Assembly: GCA_003516285.1 (NCBI GenBank)
Contig: DPCK01000069.1
Span: forward strand, 2,082-8,724
Direction: 5' to 3'
DNA: 6,643 nt
From: Lutibacter sp.
GTDB taxonomy: Bacteria; Bacteroidota; Bacteroidia; Flavobacteriales; Flavobacteriaceae
Shown: positions 5,876 to 6,643 of the stretch, one piece after another
Layout of the letters: each line of letters starts with the position of its first letter
How positions within the stretch are numbered: the first letter of the stretch is position 1
Notes under the pieces: model-generated
Seen by the model: the letters and a program-made list of their open reading frames with translations, nothing else
Told to the model about the DNA's origin: nothing
Database searches by the model: none
Translations under genes and position numbers: made by a program

Positions 5876-6493
5876 ATGGACTCTTTTGATGTTTTAATCA
5901 TAGGCGGAAGCGCAGCCGGATTGTCTTGCGCGCTCATTTTAGGCTCGGCTGTTCACAAGCCTTTTGCCGAAAATAAAAAAATTGGGATTGTCACGCACCA
6001 AAAAAGTTCGGCTTTAAATGAAGCGTTGCTTAACAATGTGCTGGGATTTAAAAAAGGAACCAAGGGCAGTCTAGTTTTGTCTGATGGTCTAAAACAACTT
6101 TCTGAATTATATCCTCACGTGGTCCAAATTGAAAAAGAAAAGGTAACTGAAATTAAAGGTGAATTTACTGATTTTGCGGTAGTCACCAATAAAAATAATT
6201 ATCGCGCAAAATCTATTGTTGTGGCTGTTGGTCCTTCAAATCTTTTCAACATTGAAGGCCTGATGCAATATGTGATTCCACACCACGGTTTGCCTCCTCA
6301 TAAAGAACGTGTGATGCTAAAAAATAACAACCATTTGGTTGTTGAAGGAGTATATGTTGCGGGTGTTTTGGCAGGATGGAGAAGCCAGTTTGCCATTGCA
6401 GCTGGTAGTGGCGCGCAAGTGGCGACCGATATATTAACATTATGGAACGATGGAAACCATTCTATGATACACGACGCTGTATTAAATAATTAA
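5876..6493 (+). CDS. Compact FAD-binding oxidoreductase (thioredoxin-reductase-like fold, no NADPH domain)
   Basis: A 205-residue cytoplasmic protein. The N-terminal dinucleotide-binding motif GGSAAGLSCA (10-19) follows a short beta strand (FDVLIIG). The C-terminal FAD motif GVYVAGVLAGWRSQ (158-171), followed by the helix AIAAGSGAQVA (173-183), is as in thioredoxin reductases. A second strand-turn signature, IVVAVGP (114-120), is also present. Compared with thioredoxin reductase (about 310 residues), the whole NADPH domain and its CxxC are missing. The two FAD-domain halves join directly, and both ends look intact, so this is a short subfamily rather than a broken gene; I recall similar proteins of about 200 residues annotated only as FAD-dependent oxidoreductase. 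A His-rich segment (IPHHGLPPHK, 134-143) stands where catalytic residues might be. It lies 10 bp after the MarC-family gene and is probably co-transcribed. Substrate and electron donor are unknown. Confidence 0.8.
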   Translation: MDSFDVLIIGGSAAGLSCALILGSAVHKPFAENKKIGIVTHQKSSALNEALLNNVLGFKKGTKGSLVLSDGLKQLSELYPHVVQIEKEKVTEIKGEFTDFAVVTNKNNYRAKSIVVAVGPSNLFNIEGLMQYVIPHHGLPPHKERVMLKNNNHLVVEGVYVAGVLAGWRSQFAIAAGSGAQVATDILTLWNDGNHSMIHDAVLNN

Positions 6494-6573
6494 TAGATCT
6501 ATCTTTGAAAAATGCTGTTTTAATTCAAATAGCATATAAATAGATTGATTATTTAAAATTCTGATGTTTCTTG
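6494..6573. other. Short noncoding spacer after the FAD protein gene
   Basis: AT-rich and without an ORF. It contains nested short inverted repeats: ATCTAT (6497-6502) with ATAGAT (6540-6545), and ATGCT (6512-6516) with AGCAT (6531-6535). No T run follows, so a terminator role is doubtful. Confidence 0.3.
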
Positions 6574-6603
6574 AAAATAAAAAAGGTTCCGCGTACGGAA
6601 CCC
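6574..6603 (-). terminator. Rho-independent terminator at the right edge
   Basis: GGTTCCG (6585-6591) and CGGAACC (6596-6602) form a perfect 7-bp GC-rich stem with a 4-nt loop. On the minus strand the stem is followed by TTTTTTATTTT (6584-6574), a good U tract. On the plus strand only AAATATTATTTTA follows. It therefore best serves a minus-strand gene entering from the right, and may also stop the MarC-FAD transcript. Confidence 0.75.
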
Positions 6604-6608
6604 AAATA

Positions 6609-6643
6609 TTATTTTATCGAAGTCATCTTGACTTTTTTTAAAA
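6609..6643 (-). CDS. Possible last codons of a minus-strand gene entering from the right
   Basis: On the minus strand one frame reads LKKVKMTSIK and then TAA (6611-6609), six bases before the terminator stem. The position of a minus-oriented terminator right after this stop supports it as a gene end. Ten residues are too few to name a product, and the frame could be chance. Confidence 0.35.
   Translation of the reverse strand, partial: LKKVKMTSIK

Noticed and set aside
6500..6507. TATCTTTG matching the -7 promoter consensus after the FAD protein gene
   Set aside because: No TTG lies at the proper distance upstream and no plus-strand gene follows within the window.

Overview
The window reads as a stretch of AT-rich chromosome from a Bacteroidota organism, most likely class Flavobacteriia. 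The protein families, the lack of clear Shine-Dalgarno sequences, and promoter elements of the Bacteroidota type (TTG ... TAnnTTTG) all point that way. No mobile element, CRISPR array, rRNA or tRNA was recognised. The content is mostly housekeeping.

Left part (1-858): the 3' end of a plus-strand gene for a PiT-type inorganic phosphate transporter with a C-terminal PhoU-like helical domain. It enters from beyond the left edge. A strong hairpin at 802-841, usable in both directions, separates it from the convergent nrdA.

Centre (859-5191, minus strand): three genes in the order DUF3109-family Cys-rich protein, nrdB, nrdA. nrdB and nrdA encode a complete class Ia ribonucleotide reductase. All diiron ligands, the radical tyrosine, the thiyl cysteine, the redox cysteines and the ATP-cone are visible, and both subunits resemble the eukaryotic type closely. 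The 104-bp nrdB-nrdA gap holds a long near-perfect hairpin. The 302-bp region before nrdB holds a full-consensus DnaA box, several inverted repeats and a weak promoter candidate. The DUF3109 gene may be translated from a leaderless or nearly leaderless transcript.

Right part (5192-6643): a divergent promoter region, then a plus-strand pair separated by 10 bp. The first gene encodes a MarC-family membrane protein, whose start is placed at 5281. The second encodes a compact 205-residue FAD-binding protein related to thioredoxin reductases but without the NADPH domain or CxxC motif. The window ends with a terminator hairpin best read on the minus strand, and perhaps the last ten codons of a minus-strand gene entering from the right.

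No clearly new multi-gene system is visible. The points most worth a second look are the regulatory DNA around nrdBA, the DUF3109-nrdB neighbourhood and the MarC/mini-flavoprotein pair.
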